Assembly (NCBI GenBank): GCA_947650285.1 | Contig: CANTFL010000570.1 | Span: 1-64,000 of the forward strand | From: Hyaloperonospora brassicae | Taxonomy: Eukaryota > Oomycota > Peronosporomycetes > Peronosporales > Peronosporaceae | Direction of reading: 5' to 3' | Length of the DNA: 64,000 nucleotides | Shown here: positions 1 to 12,278 of the stretch, one piece after another | How the letters are laid out: each line of letters begins with the position of its first letter | Numbering within the stretch: position 1 is the stretch's first letter | Translations under genes and position numbers: made by a program | Notes under the pieces: model-generated | The model's input: the letters and a program-made list of their open reading frames with translations, nothing else | Told to the model about the DNA's origin: nothing | The model's database searches: none

Positions 1-114
1 GGAGTGCTGTTTTGTTGGCGTCTGCGTCTTCAGTCATCGTTCGGCTTGTGAGTCGTTAAAGTCTTGTGGTTGAGCACTCACGGTTGGTGAGTGCTGTCTT
101 GAGAAGGGGGGTGA

Positions 115-441
115 TGTAATGGGCCACCCCGTTACATAAGTAGTTTTGATTAAGTTTACATGTTACTTAAGTAGGGGTGTTACTTTCGAAGTAGCGAAAG
201 TAGCACGTCGTATATTTTAGCTGGTTTAATGGGCTCAGTACCATTATTAGCCAGTAAGATATAGACACGTAGATTGAGTGGTTCCCATGAGTCCAAGGGA
301 ACCATTCGTACTTAGGATGATTTTAAAAGACAAAATATAAACAGAGTTAAAAATACTTAACACCTAAGACTTGGGCTTTGAGCTTCCTCAAAGCGTTAGA
401 AATAGTGTACGCTGAGTACGGGTTATTCTAGCCCCGTTACA
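115..441 (+). mobile_element. Solo LTR, family A (copy 1)
   Basis: A 327-bp block that begins TG and ends CA. Its 5' end is a short palindrome, TGTAATGGG-4 bp-CCCGTTACA, and its 3' end is GCCCCGTTACA. The same sequence recurs in reverse orientation at 20826-21149, which fixes both ends. No internal retroelement domains flank it, so it reads as a solo LTR. The 5-bp flanks (GGTGA and GAATG) do not match, so the target duplication has decayed or the insertion was rearranged. Confidence 0.75.
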
Positions 442-2753
442 GAATGCTTCCTCAGATCAAGGTGCTGTCAGGTACAGTGCATCATTGTAGAGGAAGGTCG
501 TTGGCTCAGGTAGGAGGCTACGACCTTCCTTTCCAATGATGCCAACCGCTGGCTGGAGGCCACTCTAGCCGAAAACCACGTCCTACAGTGTCCCGCGCTG
601 ACACCGAGGAATCTGATCATCTCGAGACCAGACTCTGCGCACCGACGCTCTGATGTCCGAGGACTAGCGCGAATTACCTAGTGTATATTGTAGTAGTCAC
701 CAGGTAACTTTGTTGCCAAGCGACAGGGTATAGCGGGTCGTACGCGTACCTCAATACGTCTTACCTTCTCACTCAATCACTCACACCTGCGCCAACTACC
801 ATTCGAACATTCATGTTGAGGCGTCTCGTTGTTCGAAGCTTTGAGTGGATGCCAAGAAAGGGTCACGGTGTGACAAGCCTGGCGCGATGTACCACAAAAT
901 ACGTCGCTGCATCATCCCGCTTCCGCAGCAGCAAGTACTCAGCTGATGGAATGGCGACGGCACATTTGAGAACTGAAAACGGATCGAGCAATTACACGTC
1001 TGCAAATTCAGCCACCTTGCGGACGGTCTTCATGATGGATCAAGTCCAAGAAAACACCCAGACTCTTTGTCGATCCGGGCAGAGCTAGATACTCGACTTC
1101 GTAACTACCTCCACCCTCGTCGTCTGTTGCTCCGTTTACGCTTAGAAGATGACATGTCGGTATTGATGTTCGCATTTAATCGATGCCTACGATATCGCTC
1201 GTACATAAATCCGCTCACCTGTTTGGACGTGTCCGGTGCTGAAAGGCAAGCCTGTCATAGATGCGCAACTGCTAATGATGTCGACCGATACAAAAGGGCG
1301 TCTCGCATATTCTAGTCATTGACGTGGTACGTACTCATCTACTCGTATTTTCCGTCGCCGTAGTAGCTTAGTGAGGCTGTTAGCAACAGTGAGGATTAGT
1401 AAGAAACCTTTCTGCCGGTCTTACAAATATAAACCTTCTACTTTCAAGTCACCATGCCATTCATTACTCGGAGGTGCAAGCTATTTTGAATATGGCTCCG
1501 GGTCTGTATATCCATTGATCCCTTGTAAACAATGCAATTTTCTACTTTTGATCTATTTGCGGTGGATGTCGTCGGTATGGGTCGGATATTTTGACAAGAT
1601 CGCGTCGAGTTCCGTTCGTCCATACGCGCGATTAATCATGACTTCTTGGTGCATTCATGTAGCAGCACGACTTTCTCGATGTGACCACCAGCAGACTGAG
1701 TGGTCACAGTCGCTGATGTCGCTACAAGCGTTGAGTCATGATCCCGTCTCCCTTTATCCTTGACTTTGGCTACAGAACCATGGGGTCGTGTGACAGCAGC
1801 GATCCCGGCGCTCTTGCGCGATCCAAACGGATCGCAAAACGCTGTATGCAGACGATCAACGTGGGTATCATGTCAGCCTCGTCACTTCTGTTCGAGCACG
1901 AGATCTGGTCAGATCACATGTCGATTCTTTGGATATCGGAAACGGAATCGGTCCGATCGATCTTGCTACCGATTCCTGTTGTCGTGTACACGCGTTTCTT
2001 TCTTTGTAGAAATAAATAGGTAGACTGCAAACTATATGTTGGTCTGTTCGTGTATAGTACGAACTTATAAAGTACGTGCTTGCTGACGACGGACCAGGTG
2101 CATGTATGCTTTGGTTTAGGAAAAATCTACTCACGCGAAGGGTCTGAACCAGAACATTTCAGGTACTGGCATATTCGCGCGAGTAGATACTTATTGACAC
2201 GAGGCATACGCACCAGTTCGATCGTCACTACGTTATGCACAATCGAACACAATTTGAATCCTCCACTTAGCATCCGCTAAGAAGATACACAACAAGGTTG
2301 GGGTAAAGACTCCGGATCGTGTGATGTAGACTAGGGAACGCGAGAGAAACATATTCTGCCTTGACTTTTGTCGGTGCTACCAGGAGCTCGGTATATTGAA
2401 CGCTGGGTAGTCATCAGAAGTTTGTACTACATGGTTCACGCGATCATAAATGACAAGGGTCCTGAGCACCAAAGGTGTCAGGACAAAGGATTGCCGTGTT
2501 GTCAGGGTCTGCTCTACTAGTGTAAATACCAACACACCAGCGTCATACGCATACATTGTAGATGCCTCATTTAGCGCTCACTTCAACATATAATCCAGTG
2601 CTCTAGACTAGAACACTTAGTTGAGATTGCGTATCGAGAGCTTGTTTCTCTATCTCGTTCCTCTATCTCGTAACTCAAGTCGCAATATAAACTAGTCGGA
2701 ACCTACTTTAAGTTACTACAACTGCATGCGCGTATGTTGCGTACTTACCACTC
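442..2753. other. Region without recognised gene
   Basis: Only short overlapping ORFs on both strands, the longest 130 codons at 1371-1763 on the plus strand. None shows a domain, signal peptide or motif that I recognise. A short direct repeat of CTCTATCTCGT occurs twice near 2650-2672. Confidence 0.5.
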
Positions 2754-3399
2754 GTTGAGCGCGTCTCGTCTTGAGTGGTAAATCGCTCGATTATTGCCAG
2801 ACATTATGACCAATGTCAGCCGATGAGCAGAGTGCCGTTACCTGTTGACTCTTCAGTACCGTCACGGTGACATCATCATTGTGTTTTGTTTGCTCAAAAC
2901 TAGCATTTGGCAGTACCTTATTCGTCAACGACATGTAACAGATCTCTCTGTGATAGATGCAGTCATTACTTCGTAAGATTTTATAGACAATGCTCATAAG
3001 AGAACGAACACATTCGTAGGCTGGTAGGCGCTGACAAAAGAAATAGTTCCATTGTGTTAAATTGATAAAATCGCGACTTGCATTGCTTGCGTCGTATGGG
3101 TATAGTCGATGTTCTGTGGGTCAGGCTTTCTATGGACACTTGACCAAAGTCAGATACTTTCTCTTACATGTCGCCGACCGTGCCCTCGAGACCGCACTTT
3201 TGTTTTCTACCGTTCCACGACACAAGTGACAGTCCTGCGTTTCGTTGTGCACGGATCTCACTTCGAAATGAGCAGCCATATGTTGCGCTCTAATCTCTCT
3301 CTCTCCTTCCTACCCGTCGTGCCTCATCCCTTCTTTGCCCGCGCGAGCGTTTCTTCGAGGCGAATCCCTGGAGCGCTCGGATCCAACATCTTCACACGG

Positions 3400-4678
3400 T
3401 TATCGCCCCTCTCTGGCATTCGCCACCAGGAGTTTTGCAGCAGCATGGAATGCTAGCGATAAGCTCAGTTGTCGAAAGCCTTTTGACGACAAAACACATG
3501 CAAACGTGGATCAGTTCACCTCGATAATATCAAGTAACGAAGATAGATGGCATACGTAACTAGAGACAACACGCATGACCCGATAATGAATCAGTCGCTT
3601 ACCTGACAGCACACCGACAACGCTTGCGGGTAACGGTCCATGCTCGATGTTGCCAGGGCTCACTATAATCGTCTTGGACTGGATGAGCTCGAGAGCCCGA
3701 ACAATGAACGGTGACTTGCTCAAACTAACTGCAAATTGCAAGCATCACAACAAACGAACGCAAACAAGCGTCAGTGTGTTGTTGTTACAAGTAAGCCAAG
3801 CCCAGCTAACCGCAGGGTCGGGTGGCCTTGACTCGTATCGAGCACTCTTCGACTCACTGTTCCAGTACAACACGATCACTTGGTCTTTCTGTGCTTCGAG
3901 TAAGCTTTCCAAAATCCTTTTCTCGGAGTTGTAATTGCGACTCTCGACCACAATCTTGAGATCGTCAGCAAGTTCGTGAATCTGCTGCCACAGCTCTGCC
4001 TTCTTCACGTCACCTCTTCAGGACAGCTCGACGTCAATCGAACGATCTCACCACTAGCACTCGAGCATGTTACACTTTGCACGTACACAGTCCAAACATC
4101 CCGAACAAAGCTGCATGGACCATGGAGCAAGAGCACGTCCACCGGTCCAGCCCCAACCAAGCCGCCGCTACGCGCGACAACCTTCCGTCCACTTGTGGCC
4201 TTTTCTTTTGTTGACATGACGTCAGCACTCATGAACCCTGAAGTCGGCAGCTGGCATCGCTCTCTCTGCTGCGTACCACACGCGACCCTGGCTCCAGCAG
4301 CAAGGCCCCTGCTCGACGGAATCACCGCGTGATCCTTCGTCCATACTCCATTCTGCACGATCTTCTTTGCATTCTCATCCGTACTTGGCGCTAATCTCTC
4401 TTCCTCGTACTCCGCCACTTCTTCTCCGAAGAGCGCCGACATCTCTACCGTTACAATGTTCACATTCGTAGTTAGCCCTTCGCCTCCGTATACCAGTAAC
4501 CCAATTCATTGGGCCTCCCATTACCATCATGCAACCCATCAATTTCGTGCTGCGCGTCCGTCTGTTGCAATGCCAATGCCCGTTTCGCGTCATCCAAAGT
4601 GAGCTTTTCCGTGGACGGGACTGACGCCTCGAATGGTTTCAAGTCGATCTCGAACAGGTTCAACGGCGCGTTGGGCTT
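3400..4678 (-). CDS. Uncharacterised multi-exon protein (left copy)
   Basis: I do not recognise the family. A consistent spliced model on the minus strand uses exons 4678-4525, 4444-4089, 4002-3858, 3728-3603 and 3479-3400, with all introns GT-AG, and gives an 861-nt frame ending in TAA (286 residues from this point). The true start lies upstream: an acceptor ending CTCGCAG at 4679-4681 suggests a further 5' exon, or the frame may simply continue open to an ATG at 4861. The N-terminal part is acidic (NLFEIDLKPFEA, then EEVAEYEEE). The middle has a small glycine-rich stretch, and the C-terminal half is amphipathic and helix-like (KAELWQQIHELADD, LALAFHAAAK-type). No transmembrane segment is seen. 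It is divergent to the dehydrogenase at 5036. Its intact copy at 44144-45425 keeps the same exon frame, which supports a real gene. Confidence 0.55.
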
Positions 4679-4861
4679 CTGCGAGGAGAAGAAAAGACAC
4701 AAAAGACGCAAAGGCGGAACGGTCGGAGGGCGTGTGTGACATCCGCCACGACAACGTCGAAAGGTATGGGCCATGTACATGGCCAGTGTATCGCTGTGGT
4801 GGCGATGGAGGTATTTCAGTACTTTGGATCGGTGGTATACATCCGTGTTGCGTATACTCAC

Positions 4862-5035
4862 TCGAACGGACGAGCGATGCTGATCTTGTTTGCGACTTTG
4901 TGACGAAATTTACGCGATACGGTTCCGGTAAAATAGTTTACCAGACTCCGATCGCTGCGTTCATCTTTGCTCAAATTTTACACGTCAGATACTATTTTCG
5001 AGTATCTCTGGACGCTGTAAGCGAAAAGCTGACAA
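4862..5035. promoter_or_regulatory. Shared divergent intergenic region (left)
   Basis: About 175 bp between the ATG at 4861 of the minus-strand unknown gene and the SDR start at 5036. It must hold the SDR promoter and possibly that of the neighbour. No core element was identified with confidence; the assignment rests only on gene layout, which is the same in the other arm at 43792-43960. Confidence 0.35.
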
Positions 5036-6293
5036 ATGAGCTCCAACAACACGCAGTTGAGCGGCAAAGTGGCAGTGATCACGGGCGCCTCAGGCGGTAT
5101 CGGTGCCGGTACGCAGCTCCGAATCGTATGTTGATGCGTTTCTGTCATCGCTGACCTCTTTTTTTCTTGCGTTCACACTGTCTTAGCCATTGCATTGGAA
5201 CTCTCAGTCGCAGGAGCCAAAGTGGTGCTGGGGGCCCGACGCCTCGAAGCGCTGGAGGCTGTCAAAACGAGCATTGAGCAACAGACGGGATCTTGTGGGG
5301 ATATTCTCATTGTCCAGACGGACGTCACGAAGCGCCAAGAGGTGCAGGCGCTCGTGGACAGGGCGGAGGAGACGTTTCACGCCGTGGATATCCTCGTGAA
5401 TAACGGTTGGAGGGATCCGTTTTCCACCTCTTTGTGGAGTGATGGTGCTCACATGGCTGTCATTTGTGCAACGATTGGTCCTTTCGATATACTTTCGATG
5501 TGTATGTTGCGTCTAGCTGGCGTAATGCCGTTTGAGCTGCTGAAGAACGTGAATCAGGACAGTTGGGATCGAGTACGTCTACGAGACACGAAGAAGTAAC
5601 TGTTTGGTGACGGTATGCGTACGGCCTGCTGACGAAAGATGGCTCGTGGGGTACGCAATGGATATGTGTGCAAAGACGATCGACGTCAACTGCAAAGGGA
5701 CCCTCAATGGTGTGGCTGCCGTGCTGCCCAAGATGCTAGCTCGCAAGAGTGGCCACATTGTCAACATCTCGTCTGATGCTGGGCGCAAAGTGTTCCCTGG
5801 ATTGGGCGTGTACTCGGCATCCAAGATGTTTGTCGAGGGCATCTCTCAAGCACTGCGCCTTGAACACGTCGGTAGTGGATTGCGCGTGACCTCCATTCAG
5901 GTTGATTGAGCTGTGTGTGTTTGCCAGAACTATACTGGAAAAGTCGTCGCTACCGTAGTGGACTCATGGGTGCTTCGATTGCTTATTTTTGCAGCCTGGG
6001 AACGTTGCGACGGACTTGGTCAAGCATGCAAACGCTGCGAGCGGAGTCGATGAAGAAGCGATGAAGTTGTACGGAGGAAGTTCCGGTACGGGGTCAAGTT
6101 CCAAGTTGCTTTCATTCTTATTTAGTGTGGTTTTCTCTAACTAGAGTGCGCTCATTCGCTGCGGTACTCTGCAACAGAGTGTGAGGTGCTCAAGCCAGAG
6201 GATATCGGGCGCGCTGTATTGTACGCCGTCACGCAACCGCCATATGTGGCTGTGAACGAAATTCTGGTGGAACCGCGAGATGAGCCTATTTAG
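5036..6293 (+). CDS. Short-chain dehydrogenase/reductase (left copy)
   Basis: Classical SDR, a cytosolic NAD(P)-dependent oxidoreductase of unknown substrate. Six exons (5036-5108, 5187-5405, 5517-5572, 5676-5900, 5995-6085, 6178-6293) splice to 780 nt, 259 residues, the usual SDR length. All introns are 78-111 nt and GT-AG, although the donors at 5406 and 5901 (GTTG) are weak. Seen directly: cofactor motif TGASGGIG (residues 16-23), NNAG (96-99), Asn121, Ser148/Ser149 in ISSDAG, and the catalytic YSASK (Tyr162, Lys166). The proline-glycine turn after the active site falls right after an intron (SIQ/PGNVATDL), which supports the splice model. No signal peptide is present. The gene converges on the FYVE gene with only 30 bp between stop codons. 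The second copy is at 42534-43791. Confidence 0.88.
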
Positions 6294-6323
6294 ATAGCCA
6301 TCGGCAAACTGACCCCACCGCGC

Positions 6324-8801
6324 CTAGCACAACTCTAAGCCATGGACAAGGCTTTCCAGCTCATCCTCCATGCGACGCGCGGCATTTCTCAGAATATCCA
6401 ACTCGCAGTATGATGCCGACACTAGTTCTCCGTCTCCTTCGTACTGTTTGCCGTCCCCTTGTTCGAAAGCGCACAGGCACGCGATGGGGAGACCGCGGAC
6501 ACATACGCTGATGCCAATAAAAAAGCGCATGCACAGGTGCTGTACCATTGGAAGATCTCGAGTGCGTGGATCAACGAGGCAGTCTACGACTACCAGAGGT
6601 TGGCATTGAGGTTGACAGAGGACGAAATCACACAACGACTCGCGCCGCAAGATCACATCGAGAGGTGACAAACTGCAAGTCCCAATGCTGTGCTCGATCA
6701 TCACAAAGGTCTCGTCGACTCGTGCGATAAAAGCAGCACTCAGACCAAAGGCAGCGGCAGCAATCTCACAGCTGCGATGCATGACCGTGCGATCCACGAG
6801 CGTACAGGCAGGCGAGACAATCAGATCCAGCAGCTTCAGACGCTCTGCTTCGCGTGCTATATCGAGTGTTGGCAAGAAACAGCCTTCGTAAGCACTTGAC
6901 TCCTGGTCAAGCAAACCGACGTTCGAGCTCATCAAGGACGTTCGGCGATACGTGAACCATCTCGAGTCTCCCTCGTCTAGCTCCTTCGAGTGGACGAGCT
7001 CACAGGATGCCCGGAACGACCGTTCAACAGAGCTATAGCTGCTTGCCTCGGCTGTGATTCCCATCATCGGCTGCGTCGTTGTCGGTTTCGACCTCGACAC
7101 TGTGACTGATGGATGCAGGAACGACCTCGAGCTGCTATCCTCGAGAATCGAGGCCTTGAACCCGCCACCAATGCTTCTTCGTCCGCCAGCCCACTCGGAC
7201 GAATGCACGCTACATGTCGAGTTGACGCTGCTGCTCGAATCCGGTGCTCGAAACGGCCATAGCGCTTTGCTGCTGGTTGTCGTGGACGGCATTGCCTGCC
7301 ACAAGGTTTTCGTGCGACGTGCGATCGACTTGATCGAGATGATCTTGCTACTGGTGACAGCCGTATCTGTCGTTCGATCAGGCAGTGCGCCAATGTAGCC
7401 GTCACTCTCGGCTCGGGCCAAGTCGCACATCTCGCTGCTCGCTTCTAGGGTCTCTGTCATCGTCCGTTCTGATACCAAGAGACCAACTGACGGCGACAGC
7501 GCTTCAAAGGCCGAGAGTGTCACGTCGCTCCGATCCGCTGAATCTGCTCGTACCGATCGAGGAAGTTCGACGTCGGAGTCCGATTCAAGCAACGGAGGCT
7601 GTTCCAGACGTGGACAATCGACGCAAACGCGTCTGGTGCTGGTATGAATGTGGCGTGGGTTGCCGCTCGAGAGCGCAAGCGCTCCGGTCGGGAGTCGCGC
7701 CTCGTTGTGGCACATGTGGCAGATGCGGGTCTTTTGCGCTGCCCTCGTCTCGACATTGACGACGTTCGTCGTGCGCAATGAGCAGCACGAGCCGCAAATG
7801 ACCTCTCCGCAGAGACGACAGTGGTGTCGACGGCGAAAGAGAGCGTGGAAGCGTTTCCAGCAGACCACACAACGCGCGCGGTCTTCATTTCTCACCCACT
7901 GATGCGGTGCCACAAACTGACAGCCGCCAAGTCGAGCGGCTGCAACTGCTGCCTCGAGTTTGCCAACCGATCGCAGCGCAAGTCGCCGTGCAATGGCTCG
8001 TGCGGTCCAGGGCGAGCTGGTCGACGCGCGCTTGTGTTGCTCGTGATACGAGCTGGTCACACACGAGAGACGCAGTCAATGCACAGCTATCTCCTCGACG
8101 ATCAACGTGTACTGCAAGTCGACCCGTCGCGCTGGTTCCTGCTGACTCGCACCGTGCGAGCGAGGGAATGGCAGCCAGCTCAGGGCGACCGTCCGTTTGT
8201 GCACTCCGCCGTTCGGACGTGCACTTGGCCCAGTCAAAGGTAGTGCAGTTGCTGACAAGGAAGCGGCAGCATTGCGGTAGTCGCGTTCGTGTTCCGGCAG
8301 CGTGTCGGGGAGCAACACTTTGAGCGTCTGGAAAAACGTCAGGTGCTGGTCCCGCAGGAGTACGGACTTGCGGTGGTCCCGATAGGTGAACCGAATCGCT
8401 GCGTGCTGCGTGTCGGCGGCCAACCCGTCGAGCGCGAGCTGGTCGTCTGTGCCTATCGCCATCAACGCCCCATCTTTGAAGTCGCGACCGTGCAAGAGCT
8501 TCATCAGGAGTCGAAATCGAGCGGTCGAGTCGAAGTGCAAGAGAGCAACCGCTTCTTCGAACCCGCACGACGCCTCGTTGACAGCCAAGTAATCGACGGA
8601 CGGGCCGTCGTTCGTCACTCCTCGTTTGGTGCTCTTGGCGTACAGCTCCTCGTGCTTCTCGCGACGTAATCGCGACCACTGCTCCTTCGTGCGGGTCGAG
8701 TTGAGACACACTTCCAGCACGTTAGTGATCTGCCTCGCGGCGCGATGGCGCATCCGGCGCGTCTGTTTGCGGTCGCATGGTAAATGCACGGCCGACGCCA
8801 T
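6324..8801 (-). pseudogene. START-FYVE-GAF protein, left copy with nonsense codon
   Basis: Same gene as the intact frame at 40026-42503. Read on the minus strand from the ATG at 8801, it runs 241 codons and hits TGA at 8078-8076, where the other copy has CGA (Arg). The frame then stays open to the stop at 6324. The change is a single C-to-T at a CpG. The upstream truncated product would keep most of the START-like region but lose the FYVE finger and the GAF domain. A downstream ATG at 8060 could give a 578-residue FYVE-GAF protein. Further upstream the left copy also differs by one extra base near 8803, an extra 10-nt unit at 8991-9010 and a different CA repeat length. This could be a dead copy or a pair of split proteins; loss by decay is the simpler reading. 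Confidence 0.85.
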
Positions 8802-8990
8802 TGTTCATGCAGCGAATGAATGCAGCGAGCAGCGAGTCACGTTCGAGTGTATCGATTCCGTGACGAGGCTCTGTTTCAATGTCGGACTCGGACTCGACGT
8901 TTCAAGCTCAAGTGGCGATACGGAATTGACCAGCGACGGACTCTGCGAGTAGGTGCGTCTGGTTGGCAAACATTCTGCTGCCCCGACGAC

Positions 8991-9010
8991 GGCAGACGAC
9001 GGCAGACGAC
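8991..9010. repeat. 10-nt tandem duplication (left arm only)
   Basis: The unit GGCAGACGAC occurs twice here; the matching place in the right arm near 39830 has a single unit. Together with the CA run at 9151-9162 (longer on the right, near 39671-39688) it shifts the frame upstream of the FYVE gene start. Confidence 0.8.
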
Positions 9011-9454
9011 GAGAACAACTGGAAGAGACTCTTGCGGATCAGTGAGATGTGTGCGTGTAGAAACAAAGCCGCGTGATACAGCGTGTCGCCTGCCGACGCA
9101 GATGGATACGGAGAGTGAGCAGATGGCAGAGACGATAGCGGGTGTCGTTGCACACACACACACCACACCCCGCGATGAGGGACTTGCACGGAAGTGCGGG
9201 TATTGTTCGGGCACCGGTAGAGCAGACAAGTTCAGTAGTAGCAGGAGGTTGCGCTGGACTTGTACTGGCCGATCGACTTTTTTCTCGGCTTCTTTTCCAG
9301 TTGCGAAAGCACGAGAGGGTTCGATCACACGCTTGTCGTTCCGAGTCGTTTTTTACCGTGTTTGTCGTGCTTGCTACATAGCAACGTGTTGGTCCTAGCA
9401 GTCTTCTCGTCGAGCTCAGCTGACCGCACTAGTGTTGTGCGCAGGCAACAGGGC

Positions 9455-10045
9455 TCAGTAAAGAGGCTGCGGGGCTGCAAGTTGTTGTGCTATGTCGGAT
9501 GGCGCTTGCCAGATAGCGGGGACGGAAAACACGGTGCGGACGTTTGCACTCGAATCAGCAGCGTGACCGGCAGCTGAATGCGAATATGCAGCTACGCACT
9601 CTTCGTGAGCTGCAGCATCGTCATGGACGAGGTGGACACAACGCGCACACAGAGGGACCATCCACCATTGTTTGGGGTGAGGTGGGGTGGCGATACGGTA
9701 ACATCCCACGCTTTCTTCTCTCCACCGAACAACTTGTACTCCGACCACCTGATGCGCTCGGAACGTGTGCCTGGTCTCGATACATCTCCTGTTTAGCACA
9801 GCTGTGCACAAGACACTGCTTGCCGGATCCGAATCTTCTACAGACGCGAGTGCAACTGCCATTGCCGCCTTCCAACTGTTTTCAGCGACTCGCTGATGAT
9901 ACGGACTGGACTTCCTTGACGGGGCGGCGAAAGACGGCTCACGTGCTGTGCTCGTTACGCTCGGTGGTATGTTGTCGTACGTGCGTTGTCCGCATCGACT
10001 TGCACCGGTTCGGTCCGGTACATTGTTCAGTTGCTGTGGTAGCAT
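9455..10045 (-). CDS. Hypothetical 196-residue ORF upstream of FYVE gene (left)
   Basis: An open frame from ATG at 10045, same strand as and just upstream of the FYVE gene. No domain is recognised; there is a Cys/His cluster (LCARCVHLVHDD with a later HEEC) but no standard zinc-finger spacing. The frame is largely kept in the other copy (38871-39386). That copy has a TGA at codon 12, so either the N-terminus is not essential or the right copy is damaged. It could be a separate small gene, a 5' exon, or leader sequence of the FYVE transcript. Confidence 0.35.
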   Translation of the reverse strand: MLPQQLNNVPDRTGASRCGQRTYDNIPPSVTSTAREPSFAAPSRKSSPYHQRVAENSWKAAMAVALASVEDSDPASSVLCTAVLNRRCIETRHTFRAHQVVGVQVVRWREESVGCYRIATPPHPKQWWMVPLCARCVHLVHDDAAAHEECVAAYSHSAAGHAADSSANVRTVFSVPAIWQAPSDIAQQLAAPQPLY

Positions 10046-10779
10046 TAGCAGCTACATACAACTGCGATCGCCCGCGTCTCGCTCTATGTATGTACGCGTG
10101 TGGTCGCTAACAGCACTGGTGCCCGTAAAGTGCTGCTGCAAAGCTGACGACAGGTAAAAACACACGCGCGCCAGCAGCTAAGACATGCAGCTGAAACATA
10201 CAGGAACTCTAGGATGCTGTCGTCAGTAGACAAGAAATTGAATACGTCACGCTACGCTTCGCCACGCTACGCGATTTTTGTCGTGGTACAACGATCGCTT
10301 ATCTGCTGCTGTTGTTCGATCGGCGAGTGGACTGTAATCGACAGATACGCGATGCAGCGCGGATCGGACGCGCAAGGCCCGTGCAGAGATGCAGTGTGTT
10401 TGTGCTGCTTGCGTTGACGTTCCAAAGCCGCCAATAGCTGCGCTGAAATTTTTATGACGGATTGTAGACGGTAATTGCAGTCTTTTGCACTAAGTTGTCG
10501 AGTTGGTGGGATGGAATCATCCCTTACTACTAGGAGAGGGCAGACAGACTATCGATCAGAGCTACTAATTGCTACTTCAGATGTCTGTTTTTGTGGAAAC
10601 CAACACAGTCGCCTACCACGACACAAACTTTCTCCGACCGCGTTCCTCATTCTGCTGGCTCAATACTCCAGACGTCACGGGGGATACCCCCGAAATGCCA
10701 CGTGAGAACGACCGTCGACCAAGTGCGGGGTCAGAACTTTTGTGCGCACTCTTGGCCAGATGGCTGGGCTGCGCTCGCG

Positions 10780-11370
10780 CTTCAATCTACTTCAGGGAAC
10801 AGAGGACGCATAGCTAGGAGGTCTGTTCCACTCAGGGAGTCTCAGCGTATCATCTTGATGCAATCCCTGGCTGCTTCCGTGGTGGTCGACTCGCTTGGCT
10901 CTTCGGGCCGATCCCAGTGCACAAGGTAGTGCAGACGTGCCCAGACGCACCACGAGACGAAGAGTATCTTGGCCTGGTGCTTAGTCTACATCAACGACCA
11001 ATACCGGATCTCAACAGGTCCATCACGTTCTGGAGGGAGTTCACTTCGCGGTAGTGAGTTTCGCGCACAACGAACGAGTTGGAGCGAGGGGAGACAAGTC
11101 AAATAAAGCAGAAACTATCGTAGACACAAGAATGTCGATCTCTATCGGCACTCCCCGTCCCGCGGGACATCGGCGGGTTGCTTATCTTCGGGTCGCACTC
11201 TGCGTTGCCTCCGGATGCACGCGCAGCGGGAAGAAGGCCCCTCCCCTTCAACCTTCGGCCCAGTATGGGGTAATCCCCGCCCAAGGTAAAGGGGTCCGAC
11301 AAACCGGCTCCTCGGAGGTCTTCTTCGCTTGGCCAAGGTTGCTCTGTAGCCGAAATTGGGAAGTGAGTTA
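10780..11370. repeat. Mosaic repeat block M (left)
   Basis: Recurs in reverse orientation at 61675-62260, but in a different order relative to the GH12 gene: downstream of GH12 here, upstream there. A reading frame is partly conserved between the copies, seen on the plus strand near 10910-11055 (motifs GPIP, APRDE, YLGL, LHQRP, DLN). I do not know the protein. A decayed gene or mobile element fragment are both possible. Confidence 0.6.
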
Positions 11371-12278
11371 ATGCGCATAAGGCTATGACAGGGAAAACGG
11401 CGACGAGATCAAGTCAGTATGCGTGTCAGACCTCCCGCGGACGCGTCCTGGTCGCGCATCATCCAAAACTTGCGTTCCGCCGGTAGAGCGGGTGCGCGGG
11501 AGACACACTTCCGGCCGGTGCCGATCTGTTGCAGAAGTCACTTGATGCTGCTTCCGATGAAGTAGCTGAGCGTTGGACTGTTTGTCGACGAAGCTAAGTG
11601 TTCCCCACCCGGCTATCCGACGTCCGCGTCGTTTGTAGATAGACGTGTAGGACATCGACTCGATGTCAGATGTCGCAGCTGATTGCTTCCTTCACAGCGA
11701 TCGCTGCTTGCTCCTTTCGTACGGTGCGGGAACATCTATGCAACACGTCAAGATCGACACGTGCTGCGTGAAAGGCTCGACGTTGCGCGGTTTGTGCTCG
11801 ATGCAGCACGTAGGCTGAGTAGAGGAGGAGGAGGAGCGTGTTCAGTGATCTACACTGTCTTTCGACCTGGTGCCTGTTGAAAAGACAGGGCCGACGTGAT
11901 CGGCTCATATCTGCTTGGCAACAATTGCTAAGAACGTGCAATGGAGTCAGTAGATGTAGCAGCAGCAGCAGCTACGACTAGAAGGCAGCTTTTGCACCTT
12001 GCAAAGAACTGCAGCTGCAGTTACAGTTACAGTGCGTGCCTTCGCCGTGTGAAAGTAGAGCATGACGCACGTAAGTGTCGAAAAAGGTCTGCGTGGAACG
12101 ACACTCACTCGACATTGGAAAGCTTTTACATGTAAATGGCCTCTGCATCTACTCTACGGTCGTGACTGAACGTCCATCGAAACGAGTGTCTGTCCACTGG
12201 TGATGAAAAGCGCACGATACAAAGCGCTGGGCGACCGCAAGGCCCATTGACTGTTCGTACCCGAACGAAAAGCTGCGT
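11371..12278. other. Region without recognised gene, 3' side of GH12
   Basis: Short ORFs on both strands, none with a recognisable domain. A CAG/GCA-rich stretch lies near 11957-11973. It contains the GH12 3' untranslated region by position. Confidence 0.5.

Larger units (their letters stand above)
2754..10445. repeat. Left arm of 7.7 kb inverted duplication
   Basis: This segment is repeated in reverse orientation at 38398-46067. Matching features sum to about 48827 throughout (for example the FYVE stop at 6324 and 42503), so the arms are nearly collinear, with small indels and scattered substitutions. The outer limit is where the shared GCGTCTC-type sequence near 2760 stops matching; the inner limit lies just after a shared stretch ending near 10445. 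The spacer between the arms is about 28 kb. Confidence 0.9.

Noticed and set aside
1371..1763. 130-codon plus-strand ORF considered as an effector gene
   Set aside because: No signal peptide, no RXLR or similar motif, no second copy and no domain.
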